Of a stretch of 64,000 nt of DNA, positions 22,257-33,800 are shown piece after piece; the stretch's first letter is position 1; each line of letters begins with the position of its first letter. Both the position numbers and the translations under genes were made by a program. Below the pieces are notes generated by a model. That model did not search any database, was not told the DNA's origin, and worked only from the letters and a program-made list of their open reading frames with translations. This stretch comes from Sclerotiophoma versabilis. Its lineage: Eukaryota > Ascomycota > Dothideomycetes > Pleosporales > Didymellaceae. The DNA is taken from NCBI GenBank assembly GCA_012274445.1, contig JAAROD010000004.1, positions 2,232,001 through 2,296,000 of the forward strand, in the 5' to 3' direction.

Positions 22257-25200
22257 AGTTGTTCGAATTTAGCTTTACGCAGGTCCAGTTCGAGCTACAC
22301 TTAGCGAAGGTCGACAATATTCTCCAATAGGAAGTTCTTCACCTACCCAATTAGCTTCCAAATCACCCACAAGAGAATTAGCGAACTTACTCTCTACCGA
22401 GCGAAAATCAATATCACTGGAGGCGATAGGATGGCAGTTTCCAGTACTCGATACTATGTTCTTTGCATTTTGCTTTTCAGTGATGGCTCAAAAGTGGCAA
22501 CGGGCTAGCAGCGCCTCAGTATAAGTCATGCTGCTTTGCAACAAGTGAGACCGCTAGTATTTGTGCGTGGGGAGGCATCACATACACTGCTTTCAATTTC
22601 AGTACCGCAAAAAGTGGGAGGAAAGAGATCGACGGGTAGGGCTCCATATCAAAAAGGAGAGACCGAGACTTTCCTCCTCGGGCCCGGAGTCAGGGCGGCA
22701 GTGTCAACCATTCATAGAACTGTGGCCTATTTTGGCTTCTCTGCTCCGCCTTGTATTCGTATTGGCGGAGGAATCGACGGTAACCAGGTGTCAGCCCTGC
22801 TCCGTCAGCCTGATTGAGCTGACAGCTGCATAAACGTATGGTAGGTATTCTATCTTTTCACTATTCATCGACACTGCGAGTGACCAGTTCTGACATCACT
22901 TTTGCATGGCTAATTCTCACTGTTTGCCTGAGTGTATGCAGCGCCTTCGTTTCTCGAAACTACTCTGTGGAAATACGGAGGTGCAAAGTGGCAAGTTACA
23001 AGTACACCCTTGCTCCACGGTCCATAACGGACGACTCTACAGTCCTTGCCCTACAGTTATCTCAAAGGATTCCTGTAGACGTCCTTCAGATCGTCCTTCC
23101 GCTTTGAGTCTTGCGTGCCGTCTCAACAAGTCACGCATTCAGGACCGGGGTTGTCCGATCGATCCTGCACCAGGCGCGCTTGCGATCCTTCGTTCGCCCT
23201 CTTGTTCCTTCGTCTATGAAGGTTGGCGAGTGTTGAATTAGATATAACTATAGGTTCGAAGCGAAGGGATAGTGGCTCCTAATCAATAGTTCCGGAATGC
23301 AACATTTGAGTGCTTCTTTCGCCAATCTGATGGCACGAAAAAGCAAAGATAGCAGCCCAATCTGGTGGGAACAGAACCGCCCGAGACCCTGCGCAAATCA
23401 CTCGGACCGTTTTAGTCTGTGCATGAACTTCGGTGTCCGTTATTTCATGACAGCAGTGACAGTGTGGCGTGGGCGGCACGGTTCGTACATGCTCGTGCTT
23501 GATCTCAGCGCGCCGCAAGCGCGGAGCCCAGGACTCCAGAACTCAACCGATACAGTTTGTGTCCTTGTCCGATCTCTATTACTAGTGAATTCAGGGTCTT
23601 TATTCGCTACCCACCTTGACTGCCTCACCCGACTTTGTTTTGTTTATAGTAACTCACAAAAAGACCTGAGGCGTCATCAAGGGAAGCCACATGACTCTTG
23701 ATTTTACCCTGCACTCTGTAGACCATGTGATTGAATGATTCAACTCAAGGATTACTACTGGCTACCGCAAATAGCCACTAAGCCCCAGTGGTCGTAGGGC
23801 TGACCACTTAAAGGCCGGCAACAGAGCGAAGGTGGTCAGCAAGCACCGGGTAAAAAGCAGTGCCAAGGTGTGGCACAGTTCATGCATGCAACCAGCATCA
23901 CTGTTGGCCTTTGCAATTGTACAAAGTCGTAAACCAGATGAAATACTTCCCTGAACAGTTGCCAGCCGTGCAACTGAGAAGATGTATGTTATGTGCTTCC
24001 ATCCATGTGGAGATTCGCTTCATTGCCCCCTTGCTTTTTCTGTGCTTGTGTCGACATATTAATAGCCCGGGTTTGGAGGTGATGTAAAGAATCCCAAGAA
24101 ACCTGCTTTCAGCGCTCTCAGATAAGGCCGCGGAGCTATGTATGATGCATCGGGTTCGCATACATCTGCTGCGTTGCTCAGGCCACCAATGTACGTGAGG
24201 AATCGTGTCAAATATCGATCAACATGCCCGAACGGTTTACAGTTTCTTGGACAGAATGAACCAAGGCGTTCTTGCAGCTTGTTGTTTGCTGTAGCTGCAG
24301 TAGTGGCGTTGATAGGATTGCTGACCATTGTATTCTGTTGCTTCTTCATTATGCACTAGCCTCTACGGTTCAGACACATGGAATGTTCAAAAATGACGTC
24401 CTTGATCCTCTATGTCTTTGCGAAACTACAGTCATCGCTAATAGTAGCGTGAGTTTGATGAAGCAAAGCGCAGGAAAAATCTTCTGTGCCGTAAAGAATA
24501 CGATAAAAGAACAGTGGAGACTTTGTCCCTGTTGAGATTTCGGAATCCTCCTTGTCAATTCGGAGTAGATGCTGAAGATTTTTGGCGCACATTCCTGTCG
24601 GTAAGCTTCCTGTCAGAGTAGCTATAACAACTCCGTACACCTCTCGTAAGAAAGTGGCCATTGGAGGCGATACTAGACAAGAAGATGCTAATGTTTTGGC
24701 AGGTACCATGACGGCACTTTGCTACTCGTTGTCTATTTGGGTGTTTCTTTTTTCAAAAGACCTGTGACAGCTGAGATACGAAGACAAAGGCGGCCATGTC
24801 AGTGGCACCTTGTTTACAATGGGTGGCGCAGCATCAGTTCGCGAAGGGCGCCCCTTGCTGAAGGTCTCAGGGACTTTCTAGAATATTATTGCACTATCAA
24901 ACATGCCTGCTTGCTAAACAACTGTGTCCGTCATTTTGTATTATAGAGTTGATGTGTCGTGATGCTAATATAATGGTTTTTGTTCAAGGCGACATCCGCT
25001 TCTGCAAGAGGCGGCGTGTGCACCATCACAGCTGTAAGCGCGTCGATAAGTGAATATTCTGCAAAACAGCTTTCCCGTAGCCTAAAAGTTTCTTCAGGTT
25101 GTTGAAACCCTGGAGTGGAAGGATGCACTACCAATAGGAACAAGGAACTCTTTTGCCATTCCCTGCCAACACTTATAAACGGTCTTAGGTACCGCCTGCA

Positions 25201-26243
25201 GTATGCTTGGTAAAGAAAAATTACAAAGTAATTCGAGCACTGTATGCTTCCTTAATACCTACGATTTTGCTATTCGTATTTCAAGGTGTTTCGTTCCATT
25301 TTTTATTTTTTTTGATTTCCTGGCCTAGGATTAAACAGTCAAGTAAAGCTCTTTCAAAAAAGTCCACACAAGAACAAAGGCTTGCTAGCTCGTCCAGAAA
25401 GAAAGAGTCACTGCTATTGTTAAGCTCTATCCTGACGCTGATGGAAGAGCTCCAGCGAACGGTCCTGTCGTGCTCAGCAAACAAGAACCCTCCTATGATA
25501 GTTCGAAATCAATGAAGAACAGCCAGCGACAAGGTTAGCATTCTTTCAGAAGCGAGAAGGCTCTCGAAAGCTTATGTAGGCTTCACGCTTGTGTTGTTGC
25601 CTCCTGGGTTTTGACTTCTTTGAATGGATAGTGAACAGAGCCCAAGAAAGTTATGTGGTCCAAGATATACGTCTTGCGTATCAGCGTATACCATGTGCTC
25701 GAGTCGACAACAACGACTCGAGCACTTCCCACGACAACCCAACGCGCGAACAGATACTTGGGTAGTTTTCCAGGCCCCATGTCGGCAGGCCGCATTCGAC
25801 TCGACTCATTTTGAAATAGGCTATATAGAATGTACCCCAGTAAATCTTGCAACCTAGATGCCTGATATGCTTATCCCGTGAAATGTGCGGGGGACGAGCT
25901 TGGCAGCTGGGGAAAAAGCGAGTGCCATGATACGGCCAAGACAGACCATTCTGTATGCAGAGCACAACTGCTGTTATGATTCGACGATACTATGCCGACG
26001 GAACGTTGTCGCCCCACGACATATTCAACCCACGTTCTCTGGCGTCAGTGTCATGTCGGAAAAGACCCTCTTTGATTCATGTCAATTGTACACTTGTCTC
26101 GTAAAGGAGCAAGCAGGCTACTACATTCGTGATGATGCGAGTACAAAGCTGAGGGAGATCCCTAGCCCTGTAAGGAACGTCCTCGAACATCCAACAGATC
26201 AGTTGAAGTTTTACATACCTTGAAGTAACCCCCACCTACTATC
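22257..26243. other. 4-kb stretch without recognisable genes
   Basis: All frames are short. None carries a domain I recognise, and none can be linked by convincing introns. Parts (about 24.8-25.6 kb) are visibly AT-rich. A perfect 12-bp inverted repeat sits at 25695-25725. The last few hundred bases are the promoter of the MFS gene at 26244. No transposon ORF, terminal repeat, tRNA or 5S rRNA was identified. Eroded repeat DNA is possible. Confidence 0.45.
25695..25725. repeat. Perfect 12-bp inverted repeat with 7-nt spacer
   Basis: The arm GTGCTCGAGTCG (25695-25706) and its exact reverse complement (25714-25725) flank ACAACAA. It could form a stable hairpin or be a dimeric protein-binding site. 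It lies about 520 bp upstream of the MFS gene start. Confidence 0.8.
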
Positions 26244-28082
26244 ATGCTTGCTGATGAGAAGCACGATGCCGACCATGTCGAGAAAGCGTTTGACTCTACA
26301 CCACCCAGGGATCGGGATATCCATCCCGAGCAAGACTGGACACAAGAAGAAGAGCGAGCGATTGTGAAGAAGGCGGATTGGAGGGTGTTTCCAATGCTTT
26401 GCATCGTGTAAAAAAGTCACTTTTCCTGTCACAACTCTTCCTAGCTAAGAAGAGGTTAGTTTTGGTCTCTCGCTTCTAGACAGGACGAATATTTCGGCTG
26501 CATACATTGCGGGATTGGCCACAGACCTGCGTCTTACTGGTCAAAGATACAACATTGCGTTATTGGTGTTCTTCATCGGTATGTGGAACCTCTTGTACGA
26601 AATCTAGAACTGACCTGCCTAGGGTATTGTCTTTTTGAGCTCCCTTCCAACTATGTTATCCGTCGATTGGGTGCTAGGATCTGGTTACCATTTCTCATTA
26701 CGGCATGGGGCGCCTGCGTCTTGGGCATGGGCTTCGTTCACAGCTGGGAGGTGCTCACTATTCTGCGCGCATTCTTGGGTGTCTTCGAGGCTGGCCGTAA
26801 GTATGTTCCATTTGGAATGGGCGCCATTGCTAACCAAAGGCAGTCTTTCCTGGAGCTGTATACATCATCGGGTCGTGGTACCGACAATTCGAGACAGCGA
26901 AGCGAGTATCTATCTTCTACATGGCGGCGTTGTTGGCTTCAGGGTTTGGACCCATTGTAAGTCGGGCAGTCCTTCTGCAGCAGCGAGGTAGGCTGACGAC
27001 TCTTAGTTCGCATATGCTCTATCACTCATCAGTGTTGGTGATGGCATGTACAGCCAAGGCTGGCGCTGGGTACGTCAGATAAAGATGAGACTTGCACAAG
27101 TTCTAAAAGCTATAAGATTTTCATCATCGAAGGAATCGTGACGATAGTGGCAGGCTTGATCGCGCCATTTTTTCTAGTCGAGTGTAGGCTTCCTATCTCT
27201 CAAAGTCTTGAGATAACTGACTAGCTCTAGTTCCGGAAAAAGTCAGATTCTTGACCGATCGACAGAAGCACATTGCTATCACGCGGGTATCAATGGAGAA
27301 GTCGGGTAAGCAGATTGAGCACGCCACAGTCAGAGAGACATTACGGATGATTTGTGACTGGAAGCTGCTCATCTAGTCAGTAACCGCCAGCTCAAACCCC
27401 TCCAACAGGCGATACTAACCTTCACAGCTCCATACAGTACTTTGTAGCTGCATCAAGCGTGTACTCGTTGGCTTTCTTCCAGCCCATCATCCTGCGACAG
27501 GGGATGGGCTTCAGCTATGCGAAAGCACAGTTGCTCTCCTCGCCGCCGTACATCTTTACCGTGTTTGCATCGCTCGCAACGTCTTGGCTTTCGGACAGGA
27601 TTCGCCTGCGATGGCCGATCCTTGTTGGCCAATCAGTCATCGCCAATATCGGACTCCTTCTCGTGCTGTACCCCAAGCCTCCGGCAGCTCGGTACTTCGG
27701 TCTGTTCCTTGCAACCTGGGGAACACAGGGCAACATCCCGGCATCTTTGGCGTACGGCAACAACCAGACTTCGCGAGTACAGAAGCGTGCTGTCGTCGCC
27801 GCTGTCATGATCTCGGTCGGCGCAGCTGGCGGAGTGACTGGTAGTACCATTTTCCAAGCAAAAGATGCGCCAGTAAGTAATCCAAATATCTCAGATCTTG
27901 TTTCGCGGCTGCTGATTCCCGTGTAGCAATATCTTCCAGGGATGTGGGCGACCATCTCTATGCAAATCTTGTACTCGATCGTCACACTCAGTATGTCGAT
28001 GTACTTGAAGCGCCAGAACAGGCTCGCAGATGAAACGGGGAAGACGTTGGAGGGTGTTGAAGGATTCCGTTACGCTCCGTAA
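26244..28082 (+). CDS. MFS transporter, Dal5/allantoate permease type
   Basis: Predicted 481 aa from nine exons: 26244-26407, 26460-26578, 26623-26796, 26844-26956, 27007-27069, 27117-27183, 27231-27375, 27428-27872 and 27927-28082. All phases agree. The order of motifs is that of the anion:cation symporter family: KADWRVFPMLCIVFGLSLLD then RTNISAA (TM1), GYCLFELPSNYVIRR, LGVFEAGLFPGAVYIIGSWY (TM4 region), QGWRWIFIIEGIVTI, SIQYFVAASSVYSLAFFQP, and TSRVQKRAVVAAVMISVGA near TM10. Twelve membrane segments are expected, with both ends cytoplasmic. Family members import allantoate, ureidosuccinate, nicotinate or other organic anions at the plasma membrane; the substrate here cannot be read from sequence. 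Nine exons in 1.8 kb is high for this window. No catabolic gene adjoins it. Confidence 0.93.
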
Positions 28083-29232
28083 GCTTTCGGTGCTTGTTCA
28101 CAGAGCTCACGCAGCTTATGCGTCCCCATGACATGCCCAACGACCATTTCCATCTCGAATTTCGTTTCATCCATCAGATCTGAGATCGTGAGGTGCTGTT
28201 GGATGATGGAAGGTTACGAAGAACGATAAGATCATGATCTGAGAAAGATTGTTGCCTAAGGGAATGTGAGAACTAGACGTCGCCACTGGCGTCGTTGACC
28301 CCTGCCACCTTTCAGTCAGCTCCTGCTTCAACACCACCTCTCCTCCATCTACTGCACCCCACCAGCTCCAAGCAGCCACTTGGCATTTCTGAAGGATTTA
28401 ACTCATAACAAGCGAGTTGCAAGCAGAACCAATTAGCTGCCTAGTTGTGCTGAGAGCCTCCACTTGCACGTAAAGACTACGAATAAGAACAATCTTCTGA
28501 CGAAAAATAGGCCTGGTCTTAGCTTTCCTTCGTTTTGCCAAGTGATTGCTCGGAGCTGGTAAAAAGCAGTACATTGCATGGCCTGAATTCGAACTCCTGT
28601 CATTCAACGGACGTAATTCCTGTTAGGGCAATGCGACACACCTCTAACTCGCCAAGCCATTGCCAAGCTTATGTGTCCCGCTGCCATGGTCTCAATTCTG
28701 ACATCGAACGTGTCTCACAGCCTTGTTCTTCAGGAACACTATTACATTGGGTTATGGGCTCCATCAGATTGCAACGTTTAATGTTTGTAACGGCCTGTCA
28801 GCGTCTGTACTTACAAGCTCACTTGTGGAGAAACTTGAGGTGACTTATCGCGCACGCGCCTGAGGACGACCAATATGCACGGAAGCTAGTGCATCGTTCA
28901 CGTCTGAAGGGATGCCTTGGAAGGCTTGCAGGCGCACCGAGCCTGGTTTCGAGGGCATGGACAGAGCTTCGGGTCGTGCATGCTAAAGACAAACATGAAT
29001 TGCCTGGCATTGGACTCGAGTATAAAAACATTGGCTAAAGTCCATCATTATGTTTCTTTTTATCATCAAGTATCGGCTCTTCTCCTGTTCAATCCTATTT
29101 CTTTACATTTCATTCAGTCTCCAGCTTGACGCTGTGACGTTCAATCTTTACTATTTCTTATCTACAGCCGGACTGTCTTTGCAGTACACTCACTTATACC
29201 GACTCAACATAATATCAGTACCGGACACCAAA
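28083..29232. other. Intergenic region, no gene supported
   Basis: Holds the MFS 3' region and the promoter and 5' UTR of the secreted-protein gene at 29233. A tRNA-like stretch near 28580-28660 on the minus strand was examined and rejected. No domain-bearing frame. Confidence 0.5.
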
Positions 29233-29955
29233 ATGCTTTTCCAAATCACTACTGTCGCAGCTCTCGCAGCTCTCTCATCCGCTCTCCCAACACTCAAAGT
29301 CCGCCAATCCGGTCCCGTCCTAGCAGACACAACCTACGATGCCATCTCCATCTCGGGTGGACAAGCTGGCAACGCCGAAGCTGAAGCCCTCGCTGTCTTC
29401 TCAGCGCTCGACCTCAACAATCCAGCCAATATTGACCGCGCTGATATTAACTTCCTCAACCAAGTCAACAAGGCAGCCAATGGCGCAGAAACGGGTGTCT
29501 TCAATTCTGCCATTGAGGCCGCCACAGGCGCCGAGGCCGATGCTCTGGCTGCCGGCAAGACGAAGAACAAAGTTCTGAAGTTGATGGCGACGAAGATCGG
29601 GCTCGAGGCTAAGCAAGCCCAAGGCGAAGATGTAGCTGCGAAATTGGAGGACGAGTTAAAGAAGCTCGACAACAATATTGCGACCGACAAGAAGAACGCC
29701 GGAAAGCCGAGTACAGCATTGCCTTTCGATGCCACCATCTCAGGTGGAGGCAACGTTGCCGCAGACGCGGGTAACAACAATACGAATAACAACAATGCCA
29801 GCCAGGACAACGCACAGGATGCAGACAATGCGACTGATGACGCAAACAACAACAATCAGAACCAGAACCAGAACCAGAACCAGAACAACGGGAATAATAA
29901 CGCTTGCGGTAATGGCGGTGGTGCCACAAGCAACTTCCTCTTCGGCGGAAACTAA
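29233..29955 (+). CDS. Secreted Ala-rich protein with N/Q-rich C-terminus
   Basis: Single exon, 240 aa from the methionine at 29233. That start is chosen because it opens directly on a signal peptide (MLFQITTVAALAALSSALP) followed by a Kex2-like LKVRQS site; the frame is open upstream to 29050 but gives no sensible N-terminus. Mature residues about 30-160 are Ala/Asn/Lys-rich and predicted helical (GGQAGNAEAEALAVF, DLNNPANIDRADINFLNQ, LEAKQAQGEDVAAKLEDEL). The C-terminal third is low complexity: NNNTNNNNAS, then NNNQNQNQNQNQNNGNNN, then a glycine-rich end with a single Cys. No enzyme family recognised. It could be a cell-surface or matrix protein or an effector-like secreted protein; this is inference from composition. 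Confidence 0.8.
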   Translation: MLFQITTVAALAALSSALPTLKVRQSGPVLADTTYDAISISGGQAGNAEAEALAVFSALDLNNPANIDRADINFLNQVNKAANGAETGVFNSAIEAATGAEADALAAGKTKNKVLKLMATKIGLEAKQAQGEDVAAKLEDELKKLDNNIATDKKNAGKPSTALPFDATISGGGNVAADAGNNNTNNNNASQDNAQDADNATDDANNNNQNQNQNQNQNNGNNNACGNGGGATSNFLFGGN

Positions 29956-30076
29956 GAATCGGACATAGCCGGACTGTTGTCAGGGGCAGACACTCGAGCC
30001 GAAGGAAGGCGGATTCGTTGTCAGATACCAGGCACAAACACCGCCCTCATATTGACAAGCATACTACTCATAACGT

Positions 30077-32442
30077 CTATACAAATTCCATTAGCCATGA
30101 CATTTCACCATCATCCTCAAGCAACCATCTTTTCTCTTCATGATTCTGCATCGCACCGCGATATCTCCTCAACACTGCATAACTATGCCCCTTGACAATA
30201 TCTCCCGTCTCACCCTTCGTCCCGAAACACCAATGCTCGACTCGCCCCAATGGCCCTTCGCGCGGCTCATCCTCTAGCAAGACGCCAAACCTCAACTTCG
30301 TCTTTCTCGGCTCCTTCGGAAACGGGCCGCCGCCTAAACACGCGCCAATACTAAGATGATCCAGCGTGGGTTCCTCGTTGTAACCAAAATTCGCGGGAAC
30401 AGGGTGTCACACGCCACCCTATTTTGGTATAGAGCCCACCATCTAATAAGAATGGAGGCAAGCGTGATAGCAACAGCAATCGAATACCCATTTTACAGAC
30501 TACTCGGGAAGTAGATGCACACGATCATCGTCCTGCTCTTCACACATTCGACAGCCTGCGGCTCGGCTGCGACAAGCGTTGGCTCAGATAATAGCGTCAG
30601 CAGCATGTCCTCGAATTGTGTCTGCACAGCATCCATAAGGTTGGGTTGCGGGCACGACGTCCGCCCATCCATGAACCGGGTCTCGGATATGTCGGAGTGC
30701 GTGATGATGAATGTCTCCAAGGTTTTCTCAATGTTGCTGCGCAAGAAAGACTGCAGCATGGCGCCCTTGCTGTGGTAGGCTGCAGCGAGTTTGTAGGCTG
30801 TTGTGTCAACGCGGGGGCTGATAAATTCGGTTCTCGGCGTTGCAGTAAAGGTCGTATTGTCGTCTGCACTCGCTCAACGCCTAGTGTTGATCACGGGGTA
30901 CAGAAAATTGCGTTGCTTCAGTGTTGCATTTTGTGTGGGGCGGTAGTGCAGTTCGAAGGTATAGTTGGTGTGGTGCATCACGCATTTGAACATCTTAGGT
31001 TCATGCACCCGTATACACTTTTTTCCCATATGGACTATCGTCCGGGTACTTTGTAGTTGTGCTTTCGGCATAGCCAGACCAAAGTACGGGCTCATCTTCG
31101 AAAATGCCAGGAGTTTCTGGATACCCTGGGTCTGGCACGCCTTCTGTGGTGGGCGTTCGAGGCCGCTCATAGTCGCCTTGATCAACCTCAGTATGATAGA
31201 TAAAGTCGCCCTGAGGAGCAATCTGTCGGATCTTGAACGGCGCATCGCTAGGGCCGGCGTCGCTGACATGCTCGCTTTTGTATCCCAGGGCTATTAAACT
31301 AATAGAATACGTGCAATTCTAGCCTGTGCCGCAGAACTCAGCGGCTGCCTTCTCACGTGACTGAGCCTTCTTCAGGTACGCACTGCTGAACGTCAGGCGC
31401 CGAGCAATCTTCGATGGTTGGTCGTAATAACCAAAGCAACCATCTTGCAGCCCGCTTGGGTCTGTTGTGTTGTAATAGATGAGCGAGTTGACGCGCGAAT
31501 TACTGTGTCGCTCTTCGTGAAAGTCGAACACTGCTTCCCGCGTCATGTTAAGCGTCGCAACAGCTGGACAGGTCATTGTTAAGCTTGTAGGTCTAGGTTG
31601 AGAGATGAGTGAAGCTGGAGACAGTACAGAGGCGATCAGATTAAGCCTGGATCTGAATTCAGCGTATTCCTCTGGACGCTAGGTAGCACTTATGCTCACC
31701 AACTGCAAATGGCCATTAACGTGGCTAGCGCCGTTCCTGACCATTTCTCAATCACGAAAGAAGATCGTGAGGTATTCTGTTGCAGAAAAGAGGCCGTCGA
31801 TGCTATTGACAGTCATAGCGTTGTATTGAAGAGTATGCCATATGCGTTGTCTATAAGAAACGATGATACAGGTGACCAGCATGCTCTTAGTGAATAATAC
31901 CAGAGCTGTGCCATACCGTACCATCATCAATTGCTCTGCTACTGCCTTGCCATTCAAGTGTGCATAGAAGAAATGATGCCCTACAGCCCCTATAACGCTT
32001 GCCACGAACAAGGATGTTATGGTTACAGGGGTCGTCCAATGTATATGCCATTGCGCCAACTCTCCAATCCTCTTATCCACAAAGCTTGTTTGTCCACGTC
32101 CATTGTCTTTGTCTGGTAGAGCGAAGTCACAGATAACATCGACTCCCGTCCTGAGCGTACCGAGGGCCGAGGGTTCTTCTGACGACCTGATATCGGCGGA
32201 TGTTGGGTACTGTTTTATGTAGGAAGAAAGTCCGCTCCAGAGCGTGACCTTTCATGAGACCTTCCGCGTCGTTCGTCCTCCAAGGACTGTTCGCGGGAGC
32301 TGTGTGGATTTTGTGCATCCAGAAAAGGTCGAGGAATGCGGGACGTCTCGATCGGGTCATGGAACGGGTCGTCTGGTTCTGCGCGCAGATTTGGCGAAGC
32401 ATCGCGTAACGAGTACGCCAAGCGGGGGCGTCGAGAAGTCAT
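30077..32442 (-). pseudogene. Broken gene for a large multi-pass fungal membrane protein
   Basis: The minus strand carries, in order, pieces of one protein family of unknown function: an Arg/Pro-rich N-terminus (from 32442), membrane segments with FVASVIGAVGHHFFYAHLNG and IDGLFSATEYLTIFF, then LNLIASVLSPASLIS, a lumenal Cys-containing region (MTCPAVATLNMTREA, NCTYSISLIALGYK), EPKMFKCVMHHTNYTFELHY, and a C-terminal part (ILVTTRNP, LDHLSIGACLGGGPFP). At least six lesions break it: a frameshift near 31748, TAG at 31319-31321, a frameshift near 31003, TGA at 30874-30876, TAA at 30493-30495 and a frameshift near 30350. Some introns may also exist (about 31645-31699, and near 32130-32180). No set of plausible introns removes all lesions. 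The N-terminal exon junction is unresolved. Confidence 0.8.
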
Positions 32443-33800
32443 GGTGGGGGGTATTGTAAGGATCAATGCAGTTGTGCCGCAGCTTTCGAAGCTAAACTGC
32501 CATCTCGAACTTGTTCTGTGGTGATCTGAACTTGTTCATTTGAGGGCTCGACCTACGGAAACTTGCTTGTGGTGTCTTAGATGTAGATGTAGCTGTCTTG
32601 GTGAGTCTCAAAAGTGTAAAACAAGTATCGAAGGTAGGTCTGCGCCATCTTCGATGTATCTCCGTACATGGGCGCTACTTTCAATGTGCTGTGAGCGAGA
32701 CTTCAGCTCCAAATAACACTAAGTACGATAACCGCTAGCTGCAGCCGGGTGGCTGTGAGCTGAGGCTGTCACTTCGAATATGGAGATGCTTTGTTGAGCT
32801 TGATCCCTGTCGTGTAATGCTTCAAACAAGCTTGTGGTCGTCATGCTGAAGCGTAGACAGCCGGCGGGACAATACTTGACCTTTGTACTCACGTTCTCTC
32901 TTTACCCTTCAGCCCCATCAGTCCCAGCTGCCACTAATCGCGGTGCCACCCGATCCCGTGCGGCCCCCAAACCCTAAACTCTGTCGAACGGCAGGACCAG
33001 AGTCCACGTTGCCGGCATGGCTATGTATGTGGCTGGCGGTAGCACACCAGCCAGCCTCAAACATCGCCTTAACGGGCTAACAACAACACATCGACTCGAT
33101 CTTCAAGACATCCACAGATCCAATCGAGCGCAGTGCGCGGGTTTTGGGGTAATTGGGGATTGGAGTAATGGATAGAAAGTTGAGGAATAATCGAAATACG
33201 ACGACATTGGCCGATGCTGCTGCTCGGCGGAAAATCGGGTGGGGACCGCACAGACCAGGCTTGTTTTTGCACTCGAAAACTGCACATTGCACCTCGGTGA
33301 CGGCAAGCCCGCGATTAAGAAGTTGAGTTCCTCCAAGGACACCTCCACACGTGCGAACTGCAATCATCATTTGGACGTACCTCGGCTTAGTAATGTAGTT
33401 CTCCGTGGTCGGAAGAGTCCCTGGTCAGCGCAGTAACGATGACACTTTCTCGTCGTATGCAGCCGCTTGATCGTCAGTCTCAAATCGGCTTCTCCACTTT
33501 CGAAACACAAAGCACGGGGAAGAAGGGCTTCTGGAAGCTGAGAAATCTATCCCACGACATCTCCACTTGAGCGTTCTGATTGGCCTTGACTACGGCTATG
33601 TGGGTCGAGCACGAGGGTTAGTCCTGGCCGTTGTAGTTGCGTCACTACCGGTACTTCCAGGACCCACATCTTGTAAAGACGACCGACGACTGAATACATA
33701 AACTCGTGCCCCGCGGTAACAAATGCCGCCTCATCTACATCTTTTGCTTTTCCTGTTCTATACCCAACAACCCTAATCACGTCACTTCATATTACATACC
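32443..33800. other. Intergenic 1.4 kb, no gene seen
   Basis: Separates the divergent pseudogene (minus) and MDR gene (plus). Minus-strand frames near 33.1-33.4 kb are open for under 100 codons in two overlapping frames without a recognisable domain. The 3' part is the promoter of the gene at 33801. Confidence 0.45.

Noticed and set aside
23740..23830. GTGGTC/GACCAC inverted motifs resembling part of a structured RNA or SINE
   Set aside because: The pairings are short and inconsistent, no A/B box or terminal repeats were found, and the pattern does not match 5S rRNA.
28577..28656. tRNA-like sequence on the minus strand, with a GTTCGAAT T-loop-like motif and a CTAACA anticodon-loop-like motif
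   Set aside because: The T stem and D stem do not pair, the acceptor spacing is wrong, and the anticodon stem has mismatches. At most it is a degenerate tRNA relic.
30616..31297. Long plus-strand frames (up to 146 codons)
   Set aside because: They are antisense shadows of the minus-strand pseudogene, whose protein family is recognisable across the same bases.
33069..33370. Two overlapping minus-strand frames of about 70-100 codons
   Set aside because: Two frames are open at once without domain content; not distinguishable from chance.
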